A DNA stretch of 64,000 bases. Source: Baylisascaris procyonis (lineage: Eukaryota > Nematoda > Chromadorea > Rhabditida > Ascarididae). Where the stretch lies: NCBI GenBank assembly GCA_037389465.1, contig JAZARR010000201.1:1860001-1924000 (forward strand). Reading direction: 5' to 3'. The notes beneath the pieces were generated by a model, which saw nothing but the letters and a program-made list of their open reading frames with translations, had not been told where the DNA came from and ran no database searches. Of this stretch, positions 12,801 to 27,800 are shown piece after piece. Numbering within the stretch: position 1 is the first letter of the stretch; each line of letters starts with the position of its first letter. The position numbers and the translations under genes were made by a program.

Positions 12801-15800
12801 ATCATCAAAATCGGAGGGAAAAAATATTTTTCGAAATTTTCCACGTGGTACCCCCTTACGATCGAAAAATTGCGGTTTTTGGGATCCTTTTTCTCGGCTC
12901 CTGTTTGCCCACGGGCGGTAGCCTACATACCGTTCGAGGAGGCTCGGAGAGCTAATGACGAAACAAAAGACCATTCAGCACTACATGTGATAGCAGCCGA
13001 GAACGAGGACCCCCGATATTGCAAAAATCGAGATTTAAGAAATTCGGGTCGATCGTATCGGTTTTAAAGTTCCCTCCCGAAATCTGATGATCTATACATC
13101 GTTCGATAGAGCTTCTGAAGTTCTGTCGAAAAAAGCAAACCCTAGACGCATAAGCCTAACCATTCTTTAGAAAAAAGTTCAGAAATATCAATTACAGGAA
13201 AATTATATAAAAAAGCAAGATTCCTGGACCTATAATTTCCTTCCTTTCACATCAACCAGCAAACGACGCGCATATCCATAACCACTTCATGAAGCTCTAT
13301 CGTTTGATAAGAAAATCATCAAAATCGGAGGGAAAAAATATTTTTCGAAATTTTCCACGTGGTACCCCCTTACGATCGAAAAATTGCGGTTTTTGGGATC
13401 CTTTTTCTCGGCTCCTGTTTGCCCACGGGCGGTAGCCTACATACCGTTCGAGGAGGCTCGGAGAGCTAATGACGAAACAAAAGACCATTCAGCACTACAT
13501 GTGATAGCAGCCGAGAACGAGGACCCCCGATATTGCAAAAATCGAGATTTAAGAAATTCGGGTCGATCGTATCGGTTTTAAAGTTCCCTCCCGAAATCTG
13601 ATGATCTATACATCGTTCGATAGAGCTTCTGAAGTTCTGTCGAAAAAAGCAAACCCTAGACGCATAAGCCTAACCATTCTTTAGAAAAAAGTTCAGAAAT
13701 ATCAATTACAGGAAAATTATATAAAAAAGCAAGATTCCTGGACCTATAATTTCCTTCCTTTCACATCAACCAGCAAACGACGCGCATATCCATAACCACT
13801 TCATCAAGCTCTATCGTTTGATAAGAAAATCATCAAAATCGGAGGGAAAAAATATTTTTCGAAATTTTCCATGTGGTACCCCCTTACGATCGAAAAATTG
13901 CGGTTTTTGGGATCCTTTTTCTCCGCTCCTGTTTGCCCACGGGCGGTAGCCTACATACCGTTCGAGGAGGCTCGGAGAGCTAATGACGAAACAAAAGACC
14001 ATTCAGCACTACATGTGATAGCAGCCGAGAACGAGGACCCCCGATATTGCAAAAATCGAGATTTAAGAAATTCGGGTCGATCGTATCGGTTTTAAAGTTC
14101 CCTCCCGAAATCTGATGATCTATACATCGTTCGATAGAGCTTCTGAAGTTCTGTCGAAAAAAGCAAACCCTAGACGCATAAGCCTAACCATTGCTTAGAA
14201 AAAAGTTCAGAAATATCAATTACAGGAAAATTATATAAAAAAGCAAGATTCCTGGACCTATAATTTCCTTCCTTTCACATCAACCAGCAAACGACGCGCA
14301 TATCCATAACCACTTCATGAAGCTCTATCGTTTGATAAGAAAATCATCAAAATCGGAGGGAAAAAATATTTTTCGAAATTTTCCATGTGGTACCCCCTCA
14401 CGATCGAAAAATTGCGGTTTTTGGGATCCTTTTTCTCGGCTCCTGTTTGCCCACGGGCGGTAGCCTACATACCGTTCGAGGAGGCTCGGAGAGCTAATGA
14501 CGAAACAAAAGACCATTCAGCACTACATGTGATAGCAGCCGAGAACGAGGACCCCCGATATTGCAAAAATCGAGATTTAAGAAATTCGGGTCGATCGTAT
14601 CGGTTTTAAAGTTCCCTCCCGAAATCTGATGATCTATACATCGTTCGATAGAGCTTCTGAAGTTCTGTCGAAAAAAGCAAACCCTAGACGCATAAGCCTA
14701 ACCATTGCTTAGCAAAAAGTTCAGAAATATCAATTACAGGAAAATTATATAAAAAAGCAAGATTCCTGGACCTATAATTTCCTTCCTTTCACATCAACCA
14801 GCAAACGACGCGCATATCCATAACCACTTCATGAAGCTCTATCGTTTGATAAGAAAATCATCAAAATCGGAGGGAAAAAATATTTTTCGAAATTTTCCAC
14901 GTGGTACCCCCTTACGATCGAAAAATTGCGGTTTTTGGGATCCTTTTTCTCGGCTCCTGTTTGCCCACGGGCGGTAACCTACATACCGTTCGAGGAGGCT
15001 CGGAGAGCTAATGACGAAACAAAAGACCATTCAGCACTACATGTGATAGCAGCCGAGAACGAGGACCCCCGATATTGCAAAAATCGAGATTTAAGAAATT
15101 CGGGTCGATCGTATCGGTTTTAAAGTTCCCTCCCGAAATCTGATGATCTATACATCGTTCGATAGAGCTTCTGAAGTTCTGTCGAAAAAAGCAAACCCTA
15201 GACGCATAAGCCTAACCATTGCTTAGAAAAAAGTTCAGAAATATCAATTACAGGAAAATTATATAAAAAAGCAAGATTCCTGGACCTATAATTTCCTTCC
15301 TTTCACATCAACCAGCAAACGACGCGCATATCCATAACCACTTCATGAAGCTCTATCGTTTGATAAGAAAATCATCAAAATCGGAGGGAAAAATATTTTT
15401 CGAAATTTTCCACGTGGTACCCCCTTACGATCGAAAAATTGCGGTTTTTGGGATCCTTTTTCTCCGCTCCTGTTTGCCCACGGGCGGTAGCCTACATACC
15501 GTTCGAGGAGGCTCGGAGAGCTAATGACGAAACAAAAGACCATTCAGCACTACATGTGATAGCAGCCGAGAACGAGGACCCCCGATATTGCAAAAATCGA
15601 GATTTAAGAAATTCGGGTCGATCGTATCGGTTTTAAAGTTCCCTCCCGAAATCTGATGATCTATACATCGTTCGATAGAGCTTCTGAAGTTCTGTCGAAA
15701 AAAGCAAACCCTAGACGCATAAGCCTAACCATTGCTTAGAAAAAAGTTCAGAAATATCAATTACAGGAAAATTATATAAAAAAGCAAGATTCCTGGACCT

Positions 15801-18800
15801 ATAATTTCCTTCCTTTCACATCAACCAGCAAACGACGCGCATATCCATAACCACTTCATCAAGCTCTATCGTTTGATAAGAAAATCATCAAAATCGGAGG
15901 GAAAAAATATTTTTCGAAATTTTCCACGTGGTACCCCCTTACGATCGAAAAATTGCGGTTTTTGGGATCCTTTTTCTCGGCTCCTGTTTGCCCACGGGCG
16001 GTAGCCTACATACCGTTCGAGGAGGCTCGGAGAGCTAATGACGAAACAAAAGACCATTCAGCACTACATGTGATAGCAGCCGAGAACGAGGACCCCCGAT
16101 ATTGCAAAAATCGAGATTTAAGAAATTCGGGTCGATCGTATCGGTTTTAAAGTTCCCTCCCGAAATCTGATGATCTATACATCGTTCGATAGAGCTTCTG
16201 AAGTTCTGTCGAAAAAAGCAAACCCTAGACGCATAAGCCTAACCATTCTTTAGAAAAAAGTTCAGAAATATCAATTACAGGAAAATTATATAAAAAAGCA
16301 AGATTCCTGGACCTATAATTTCCTTCCTTTCACATCAACCAGCAAACGACGCGCATATCCATAACCACTTCATCAAGCTCTATCGTTTGATAAGAAAATC
16401 ATCAAAATCGGAGGGAAAAAATATTTTTCGAAATTTTCCATGTGGTACCCCCTTACGATCGAAAAATTGCGGTTTTTGGGATCCTTTTTCTCGGCTCCTG
16501 TTTGCCCACGGGCGGTAACCTACATACCGTTCGAGGAGGCTCGGAGAGCTAATGACGAAACAAAAGACCATTCAGCACTACATGTGATAGCAGCCGAGAA
16601 CGAGGACCCCCGATATTGCAAAAATCGAGATTTAAGAAATTCGGGTCGATCGTATCGGTTTTAAAGTTCCCTCCCGAAATCTGATGATCTATACATCGTT
16701 CGATAGAGCTTCTGAAGTTCTGTCGAAAAAAGCAAACCCTAGACGCATAAGCCTAACCATTGCTTAGAAAAAAGTTCAGAAATATCAATTACAGGAAAAT
16801 TATATAAAAAAGCAAGATTCCTGGACCTATAATTTCCTTCCTTTCACATCAACCAGCAAACGACGCGCATATCCATAACCACTTCATCAAGCTCTATCGT
16901 TTGATAAGAAAATCATCAAAATCGGAGGGAAAAAATATTTTTCGAAATTTTCCATGTGGTACCCCCTTACGATCGAAAAATTGCGGTTTTTGGGATCCTT
17001 TTTCTCGGCTCCTGTTTGCCCACGGGCGGTAGCCTACATACCGTTCGAGTAGGCTCGGAGAGCTAATGACGAAACAAAAGACCATTCAGCACTACATGTG
17101 ATAGCAGCCGAGAACGAGGACCCCCGATATTGCAAAAATCGAGATTTAAGAAATTCGGGTCGATCGTATCAGTTTTAAAGTTCCCTCCCGAAATCTGATG
17201 ATCTATACATCGTTCGATAGAGCTTCTGAAGTTCTGTCGAATAAAGCAAACCCTAGACGCATAAGCCTAACCATTGCTTAGAAAAAAGTTCAGAAATATC
17301 AATTACAGGAAAATTATATAAAAAAGCAAGATTCCTGGACCTATAATTTCCTTCCTTTCACATCAACCAGCAAACGACGCGCATATCCATAACCACTTCA
17401 TGAAGCTCTATCGTTTGATAAGAAAATCATCAAAATCGGAGGGAAAAAATATTTTTCGAAATTTTCCACGTGGTACCCCCTTACGATCGAAAAATTGCGG
17501 TTTTTGGGATCCTTTTTCTCGGCTCCTGTTTGCCCACGGGCGGTAGCCTACATACCGTTCGAGGAGGCTCGGAGAGCTAATGACGAAACAAAAGACCATT
17601 CAGCACTACATGTGATAGCAGCCGAGAACGAGGACCCCCGATATTGCAAAAATCGAGATTTAAGAAATTCGGGTCGATCGTATCGGTTTTAAAGTTCCCT
17701 CCCGAAATCTGATGATCTATACATCGTTCGATAGAGCTTCTGAAGTTCTGTCGAAAAAAGCAAACCCTAGACGCATAAGCCTAACCATTCTTTAGAAAAA
17801 AGTTCAGAAATATCAATTACAGGAAAATTATATAAAAAAGCAAGATTCCTGGACCTATAATTTCCTTCCTTTCACATCAACCAGCAAACGACGCGCATAT
17901 CCATAACCACTTCATGAAGCTCTATCGTTTGATAAGAAAATCATCAAAATCGGAGGGAAAAAATATTTTTCGAAATTTTCCATGTGGTACCCCCTTACGA
18001 TCGAAAAATTGCGGTTTTTGGGATCCTTTTTCTCGGCTCCTGTTTGCCCACGGGCGGTAGCCTACATACCGTTCGAGGAGGCTCGGAGAGCTAATGACGA
18101 AACAAAAGACCATTCAGCACTACATGTGATAGCAGCCGAGAACGAGGACCCCCGATATTGCAAAAATCGAGATTTAAGAAATTCGGGTCGATCGTATCGG
18201 TTTTAAAGTTCCCTCCCGAAATCTGATGATCTATACATCGTTCGATAGAGCTTCTGAAGTTCTGTCGAAAAAAGCAAACCCTAGACGCATAAGCCTAACC
18301 ATTCTTTAGAAAAAAGTTCAGAAATATCAATTACAGGAAAATTATATAAAAAAGCAAGATTCCTGGACCTATAATTTCCTTCCTTTCACATCAACCAGCA
18401 AACGACGCGCATATCCATAACCACTTCATCAAGCTCTATCGTTTGATAAGAAAATCATCAAAATCGGAGGGAAAAAATATTTTTCGAAATTTTCCATGTG
18501 GTACCCCCTTACGATCGAAAAATTGCGGTTTTTGGGATCCTTTTTCTCGGCTCCTGTTTGCCCACGGGCGGTAGCCTACATACCGTTCGAGGAGGCTCGG
18601 AGAGCTAATGACGAAACAAAAGACCATTCAGCACTACATGTGATAGCAGCCGAGAACGAGGACCCCCGATATTGCAAAAATCGAGATTTAAGAAATTCGG
18701 GTCGATCGTATCGGTTTTAAAGTTCCCTCCCGAAATCTGATGATCTATACATCGTTCGATAGAGCTTCTGAAGTTCTGTCGAAAAAAGCAAACCCTAGAC

Positions 18801-21800
18801 GCATAAGCCTAACCATTGCTTAGAAAAAAGTTCAGAAATATCAATTACAGGAAAATTATATAAAAAAGCAAGATTCCTGGACCTATAATTTCCTTCCTTT
18901 CACATCAACCAGCAAACGACGCGCATATCCATAACCACTTCATGAAGCTCTATCGTTTGATAAGAAAATCATCAAAATCGGAGGGAAAAAATATTTTTCG
19001 AAATTTTCCATGTGGTACCCCCTTACGATCGAAAAATTGCGGTTTTTGGGATCCTTTTTCTCGGCTCCTGTTTGCCCACGGGCGGTAGCCTACATACCGT
19101 TCGAGGAGGCTCGGAGAGCTAATGACGAAACAAAAGACCATTCAGCACTACATGTGATAGCAGCCGAGAACGAGGACCCCCGATATTGCAAAAATCGAGA
19201 TTTAAGAAATTCGGGTCGATCGTATCGGTTTTAAAGTTCCCTCCCGAAATCTGATGATCTATACATCGTTCGATAGAGCTTCTGAAGTTCTGTCGAAAAA
19301 AGCAAACCCTAGACGCATAAGCCTAACCATTGCTTAGAAAAAAGTTCAGAAATATCAATTACAGGAAAATTATATAAAAAAGCAAGATTCCTGGACCTAT
19401 AATTTCCTTCCTTTCACATCAACCAGCAAACGACGCGCATATCCATAACCACTTCATGAAGCTCTATCGTTTGATAAGAAAATCATCAAAATCGGAGGGA
19501 AAAAATATTTTCGAAATTTTCCACGTGGTACCCCCTTACGATCGAAAAATTGCGGTTTTTGGGATCCTTTTTCTCGGCTCCTGTTTGCCCACGGGCGGTA
19601 GCCTACATACCGTTCGAGGAGGCTCGGAGAGCTAATGACGAAACAAAAGACCATTCAGCACTACATGTGATAGCAGCCGAGAACGAGGACCCCCGATATT
19701 GCAAAAATCGAGATTTAAGAAATTCGGGTCGATCGTATCGGTTTTAAAGTTCCCTCCCGAAATCTGATGATCTATACATCGTTCGATAGAGCTTCTGAAG
19801 TTCTGTCGAAAAAAGCAAACCCTAGACGCATAAGCCTAACCATTGCTTAGAAAAAAGTTCAGAAATATCAATTACAGGAAAATTATATAAAAAAGCAAGA
19901 TTCCTGGACCTATAATTTCCTTCCTTTCACATCAACCAGCAAACGACGCGCATATCCATAACCACTTCATGAAGCTCTATCGTTTGATAAGAAAATCATC
20001 AAAATCGGAGGGAAAAAATATTTTTCGAAATTTTCCATGTGGTACCCCCTTACGATCGAAAAATTGCGGTTTTTGGGATCCTTTTTCTCGGCTCCTGTTT
20101 GCCCACGGGCGGTAGCCTACATACCGTTCGAGGAGGCTCGGAGAGCTAATGACGAAACAAAAGACCATTCAGCACTACATGTGATAGCAGCCGAGAACGA
20201 GGACCCCCGATATTGCAAAAATCGAGATTTAAGAAATTCGGGTCGATCGTATCGGTTTTAAAGTTCCCTCCCGAAATCTGATGATCTATACATCGTTCGA
20301 TAGAGCTTCTGAAGTTCTGTCGAAAAAAGCAAACCCTAGACGCATAAGCCTAACCATTGCTTAGAAAAAAGTTCAGAAATATCAATTACAGGAAAATTAT
20401 ATAAAAAAGCAAGATTCCTGGACCTATAATTTCCTTCCTTTCACATCAACCAGCAAACGACGCGCATATCCATAACCACTTCATCAAGCTCTATCGTTTG
20501 ATAAGAAAATCATCAAAATCGGAGGGAAAAAATATTTCGAAATTTTCCACGTGGTACCCCCTTACGATCGAAAAATTGCGGTTTTTGGGATCCTTTTTCT
20601 CGGCTCCTGTTTGCCCACGGGCGGTAGCCTACATACCGTTCGAGGAGGCTCGGAGAGCTAATGACGAAACAAAAGACCATTCAGCACTACATGTGATAGC
20701 AGCCGAGAACGAGGACCCCCGATATTGCAAAAATCGAGATTTAAGAAATTCGGGTCGATCGTATCGGTTTTAAAGTTCCCTCCCGAAATCTGATGATCTA
20801 TACATCGTTCGATAGAGCTTCTGAAGTTCTGTCGAAAAAAGCAAACCCTAGACGCATAAGCCTAACCATTCTTAGAAAAAAGTTCAGAAATATCAATTAC
20901 AGGAAAATTATATAAAAAAGCAAGATTCCTGGACCTATAATTTCCTTCCTTTCACATCAACCAGCAAACGACGCGCATATCCATAACCACTTCATCAAGC
21001 TCTATCGTTTGATAAGAAAATCATCAAAATCGGAGGGAAAAAATATTTTTCGAAATTTTCCATGTGGTACCCCCTTACGATCGAAAAATTGCGGTTTTTG
21101 GGATCCTTTTTCTCGGCTCCTGTTTGCCCACGGGCGGTAGCCTACATACCGTTCGAGGAGGCTCGGAGAGCTAATGACGAAACAAAAGACCATTCAGCAC
21201 TACATGTGATAGCAGCCGAGAACGAGGACCCCCGATATTGCAAAAATCGAGATTTAAGAAATTCGGGTCGATCGTATCGGTTTTAAAGTTCCCTCCCGAA
21301 ATCTGATGATCTATACATCGTTCGATAGAGCTTCTGAAGTTCTGTCGAAAAAAGCAAACCCTAGACGCATAAGCCTAACCATTGCTTAGAAAAAAGTTCA
21401 GAAATATCAATTACAGGAAAATTATATAAAAAAGCAAGATTCCTGGACCTATAATTTCCTTCCTTTCACATCAACCAGCAAACGACGCGCATATCCATAA
21501 CCACTTCATCAAGCTCTATCGTTTGATAAGAAAATCATCAAAATCGGAGGGAAAAAATATTTTTCGAAATTTTCCATGTGGTACCCCCTTACGATCGAAA
21601 AATTGCGGTTTTTGGGATCCTTTTTCTCGGCTCCTGTTTGCCCACGGGCGGTAGCCTACATACCGTTCGAGGAGGCTCGGAGAGCTAATGACGAAACAAA
21701 AGACCATTCAGCACTACATGTGATAGCAGCCGAGAACGAGGACCCCCGATATTGCAAAAATCGAGATTTAAGAAATTCGGGTCGATCGTATCGGTTTTAA

Positions 21801-24800
21801 AGTTCCCTCCCGAAATCTGATGATCTATACATCGTTCGATAGAGCTTCTGAAGTTCTGTCGAATAAAGCAAACCCTAGACGCATAAGCCTAACCATTGCT
21901 TAGAAAAAAGTTCAGAAATATCAATTACAGGAAAATTATATAAAAAAGCAAGATTCCTGGACCTATAATTTCCTTCCTTTCACATCAACCAGCAAACGAC
22001 GCGCATATCCATAACCACTTCATGAAGCTCTATCGTTTGATAAGAAAATCATCAAAATCGGAGGGAAAAAATATTTTTCGAAATTTTCCACGTGGTACCC
22101 CCTTACGATCGAAAAATTGCGGTTTTTGGGATCCTTTTTCTCGGCTCCTGTTTGCCCACGGGCGGTAGCCTACATACAGTTCGAGGAGGCTCGGAGAGCT
22201 AATGACGAAACAAAAGACCATTCAGCACTACATGTGATAGCAGCCGAGAACGAGGACCCCCGATATTGCAAAAATCGAGATTTAAGAAATTCGGGTCGAT
22301 CGTATCGGTTTTAAAGTTCCCTCCCGAAATCTGATGATCTATACATCGTTCGATAGAGCTTCTGAAGTTCTGTCGAAAAAAGCAAACCCTAGACGCATAA
22401 GCCTAACCATTGCTTAGAAAAAAGTTCAGAAATATCAATTACAGGAAAATTATATAAAAAAGCAAGATTCCTGGACCTATAATTTCCTTCCTTTCACATC
22501 AACCAGCAAACGACGCGCATATCCATAACCACTTCATGAAGCTCTATCGTTTGATAAGAAAATCATCAAAATCGGAGGGAAAAAATATTTTTCGAAATTT
22601 TCCATGTGGTACCCCCTTACGATCGAAAAATTGCGGTTTTTGGGATCCTTTTTCTCGGCTCCTGTTTGCCCACGGGCGGTAGCCTACATACCGTTCGAGG
22701 AGGCTCGGAGAGCTAATGACGAAACAAAAGACCATTCAGCACTACATGTGATAGCAGCCGAGAACGAGGACCCCCGATATTGCAAAAATCGAGATTTAAG
22801 AAATTCGGGTCGATCGTATCGGTTTTAAAGTTCCCTCCCGAAATCTGATGATCTATACATCGTTCGATAGAGCTTCTGAAGTTCTGTCGAAAAAAGCAAA
22901 CCCTAGACGCATAAGCCTAACCATTGCTTAGAAAAAAGTTCAGAAATATCAATTACAGGAAAATTATATAAAAAAGCAAGATTCCTGGACCTATAATTTC
23001 CTTCCTTTCACATCAACCAGCAAACGACGCGCATATCCATAACCACTTCATCAAGCTCTATCGTTTGATAAGAAAATCATCAAAATCGGAGGGAAAAAAT
23101 ATTTTTCGAAATTTTCCATGTGGTACCCCCTCACGATCGAAAAATTGCGGTTTTTGGGATCCTTTTTCTCGGCTCCTGTTTGCCCACGGGCGGTAGCCTA
23201 CATACCGTTCGAGGAGGCTCGGAGAGCTAATGACGAAACAAAAGACCATTCAGCACTACATGTGATAGCAGCCGAGAACGAGGACCCCCGATATTGCAAA
23301 AATCGAGATTTAAGAAATTCGGGTCGATCGTATCGGTTTTAAAGTTCCCTCCCGAAATCTGATGATCTATACATCGTTCGATAGAGCTTCTGAAGTTCTG
23401 TCGAAAAAAGCAAACCCTAGACGCATAAGCCTAACCATTGCTTAGAAAAAAGTTCAGAAATATCAATTACAGGAAAATTATATAAAAAAGCAAGATTCCT
23501 GGACCTATAATTTCCTTCCTTTCACATCAACCAGCAAACGACGCGCATATCCATAACCACTTCATGAAGCTCTATCGTTTGATAAGAAAATCATCAAAAT
23601 CGGAGGGAAAAAATATTTTTCGAAATTTTCCACGTGGTACCCCCTTACGATCGAAAAATTGCGGTTTTTGGGATCCTTTTTCTCGGCTCCTGTTTGCCCA
23701 CGGGCGGTAGCCTACATACCGTTCGAGGAGGCTCGGAGAGCTAATGACGAAACAAAAGACCATTCAGCACTACATGTGATAGCAGCCGAGAACGAGGACC
23801 CCCGATATTGCAAAAATCGAGATTTAAGAAATTCGGGTCGATCGTATCGGTTTTAAAGTTCCCTCCCGAAATCTGATGATCTATACATCGTTCGATAGAG
23901 CTTCTGAAGTTCTGTCGAAAAAAGCAAACCCTAGACGCATAAGCCTAACCATTGCTTAGAAAAAAGTTCAGAAATATCAATTACAGGAAAATTATATAAA
24001 AAAGCAAGATTCCTGGACCTATAATTTCCTTCCTTTCACATCAACCAGCAAACGACGCGCATATCCATAACCACTTCATCAAGCTCTATCGTTTGATAAG
24101 AAAATCATCAAAATCGGAGGGAAAAAATATTTTTCGAAATTTTCCACGTGGTACCCCCTTACGATCGAAAAATTGCGGTTTTTGGGATCCTTTTTCTCGG
24201 CTCCTGTTTGCCCACGGGCGGTAGCCTACATACCGTTCGAGGAGGCTCGGAGAGCTAATGACGAAACAAAAGACCATTCAGCACTACATGTGATAGCAGC
24301 CGAGAACGAGGACCCCCGATATTGCAAAAATCGAGATTTAAGAAATTCGGGTCGATCGTATCGGTTTTAAAGTTCCCTCCCGAAATCTGATGATCTATAC
24401 ATCGTTCGATAGAGCTTCTGAAGTTCTGTCGAAAAAAGCAAACCCTAGACGCATAAGCCTAACCATTCTTAGAAAAAAGTTCAGAAATATCAATTACAGG
24501 AAAATTATATAAAAAAGCAAGATTCCTGGACCTATAATTTCCTTCCTTTCACATCAACCAGCAAACGACGCGCATATCCATAACCACTTCATCAAGCTCT
24601 ATCGTTTGATAAGAAAATCATCAAAATCGGAGGGAAAAAATATTTTTCGAAATTTTCCATGTGGTACCCCCTTACGATCGAAAAATTGCGGTTTTTGGGA
24701 TCCTTTTTCTCGGCTCCTGTTTGCCCACGGGCGGTAACCTACATACCGTTCGAGGAGGCTCGGAGAGCTAATGACGAAACAAAAGACCATTCAGCACTAC

Positions 24801-27800
24801 ATGTGATAGCAGCCGAGAACGAGGACCCCCGATATTGCAAAAATCGAGATTTAAGAAATTCGGGTCGATCGTATCGGTTTTAAAGTTCCCTCCCGAAATC
24901 TGATGATCTATACATCGTTCGATAGAGCTTCTGAAGTTCTGTCGAAAAAAGCAAACCCTAGACGCATAAGCCTAACCATTGCTTAGAAAAAAGTTCAGAA
25001 ATATCAATTACAGGAAAATTATATAAAAAAGCAAGATTCCTGGACCTATAATTTCCTTCCTTTCACATCAACCAGCAAACGACGCGCATATCCATAACCA
25101 CTTCATCAAGCTCTATCGTTTGATAAGAAAATCATCAAAATCGGAGGGAAAAAATATTTTTCGAAATTTTCCATGTGGTACCCCCTCACGATCGAAAAAT
25201 TGCGGTTTTTGGGATCCTTTTTCTCGGCTCCTGTTTGCCCACGGGCGGTAGCCTACATACCGTTCGAGTAGGCTCGGAGAGCTAATGACGAAACAAAAGA
25301 CCATTCAGCACTACATGTGATAGCAGCCGAGAACGAGGACCCCCGATATTGCAAAAATCGAGATTTAAGAAATTCGGGTCGATCGTATCAGTTTTAAAGT
25401 TCCCTCCCGAAATCTGATGATCTATACATCGTTCGATAGAGCTTCTGAAGTTCTGTCGAAAAAAGCAAACCCTAGACGCATAAGCCTAACCATTGCTTAG
25501 AAAAAAGTTCAGAAATATCAATTACAGGAAAATTATATAAAAAAGCAAGATTCCTGGACCTATAATTTCCTTCCTTTCACATCAACCAGCAAACGACGCG
25601 CATATCCATAACCACTTCATGAAGCTCTATCGTTTGATAAGAAAATCATCAAAATCGGAGGGAAAAAATATTTTTCGAAATTTTCCACGTGGTACCCCCT
25701 TACGATCGAAAAATTGCGGTTTTTGGGATCCTTTTTCTCGGCTCCTGTTTGCCCACGGGCGGTAGCCTACATACAGTTCGAGGAGGCTCGGAGAGCTAAT
25801 GACGAAACAAAAGACCATTCAGCACTACATGTGATAGCAGCCGAGAACGAGGACCCCCGATATTGCAAAAATCGAGATTTAAGAAATTCGGGTCGATCGT
25901 ATCGGTTTTAAAGTTCCCTCCCGAAATCTGATGATCTATACATCGTTCGATAGAGCTTCTGAAGTTCTGTCGAAAAAAGCAAACCCTAGACGCATAAGCC
26001 TAACCATTGTTTAGAAAAAAGTTCAGAAATATCAATTACAGGAAAATTATATAAAAAAGCAAGATTCCTGGACCTATAATTTCCTTCCTTTCACATCAAC
26101 CAGCAAACGACGCGCATATCCATAACCACTTCATGAAGCTCTATCGTTTGATAAGAAAATCATCAAAATCGGAGGGAAAAAATATTTTTCGAAATTTTCC
26201 ATGTGGTACCCCCTTACGATCGAAAAATTGCGGTTTTTGGGATCCTTTTTCTCGGCTCCTGTTTGCCCACGGGCGGTAGCCTACATACCGTTCGAGGAGG
26301 CTCGGAGAGCTAATGACGAAACAAAAGACCATTCAGCACTACATGTGATAGCAGCCGAGAACGAGGACCCCCGATATTGCAAAAATCGAGATTTAAGAAA
26401 TTCGGGTCGATCGTATCGGTTTTAAAGTTCCCTCCCGAAATCTGATGATCTATACATCGTTCGATAGAGCTTCTGAAGTTCTGTCGAAAAAAGTAAACCC
26501 TAGACGCATAAGCCTAACCATTGCTTAGAAAAAAGTTCAGAAATATCAATTACAGGAAAATTATATAAAAAAGCAAGATTCCTGGACCTATAATTTCCTT
26601 CCTTTCACATCAACCAGCAAACGACGCGCATATCCATAACCACTTCATCAAGCTCTATCGTTTGATAAGAAAATCATCAAAATCGGAGGGAAAAAATATT
26701 TTTCGAAATTTTCCATGTGGTACCCCCTCACGATCGAAAAATTGCGGTTTTTGGGATCCTTTTTCTCGGCTCCTGTTTGCCCACGGGCGGTAGCCTACAT
26801 ACCGTTCGAGGAGGCTCGGAGAGCTAATGACGAAACAAAAGACCATTCAGCACTACATGTGATAGCAGCCGAGAACGAGGACCCCCGATATTGCAAAAAT
26901 CGAGATTTAAGAAATTCGGGTCGATCGTATCGGTTTTAAAGTTCCCTCCCGAAATCTGATGATCTATACATCGTTCGATAGAGCTTCTGAAGTTCTGTCG
27001 AAAAAAGCAAACCCTAGACGCATAAGCCTAACCATTGCTTAGAAAAAAGTTCAGAAATATCAATTACAGGAAAATTATATAAAAAAGCAAGATTCCTGGA
27101 CCTATAATTTCCTTCCTTTCACATCAACCAGCAAACGACGCGCATATCCATAACCACTTCATGAAGCTCTATCGTTTGATAAGAAAATCATCAAAATCGG
27201 AGGGAAAAAAATATTTTTCGAAATTTTCCATGTGGTACCCCCTCACGATCGAAAAATTGCGGTTTTTGGGATCCTTTTTCTCGGCTCCTGTTTGCCCACG
27301 GGCGGTAGCCTACATACCGTTCGAGGAGGCTCGGAGAGCTAATGACGAAACAAAAGACCATTCAGCACTACATGTGATAGCAGCCGAGAACGAGGACCCC
27401 CGATATTGCAAAAATCGAGATTTAAGAAATTCGGGTCGATCGTATCGGTTTTAAAGTTCCCTCCCGAAATCTGATGATCTATACATCGTTCGATAGAGCT
27501 TCTGAAGTTCTGTCGAAAAAAGCAAACCCTAGACGCATAAGCCTAACCATTGCTTAGAAAAAAGTTCAGAAATATCAATTACAGGAAAATTATATAAAAA
27601 AGCAAGATTCCTGGACCTATAATTTCCTTCCTTTCACATCAACCAGCAAACGACGCGCATATCCATAACCACTTCATGAAGCTCTATCGTTTGATAAGAA
27701 AATCATCAAAATCGGAGGGAAAAAATATTTTTCGAAATTTTCCACGTGGTACCCCCTTACGATCGAAAAATTGCGGTTTTTGGGATCCTTTTTCTCGGCT

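Noticed and set aside
13559..13580. CENP-B-box-like ATTCGGGTCGATCGTATCGG in the monomer
   Set aside because: It has TTCG but lacks the required A and CGGG positions, and the inferred nematode host would probably be holocentric.
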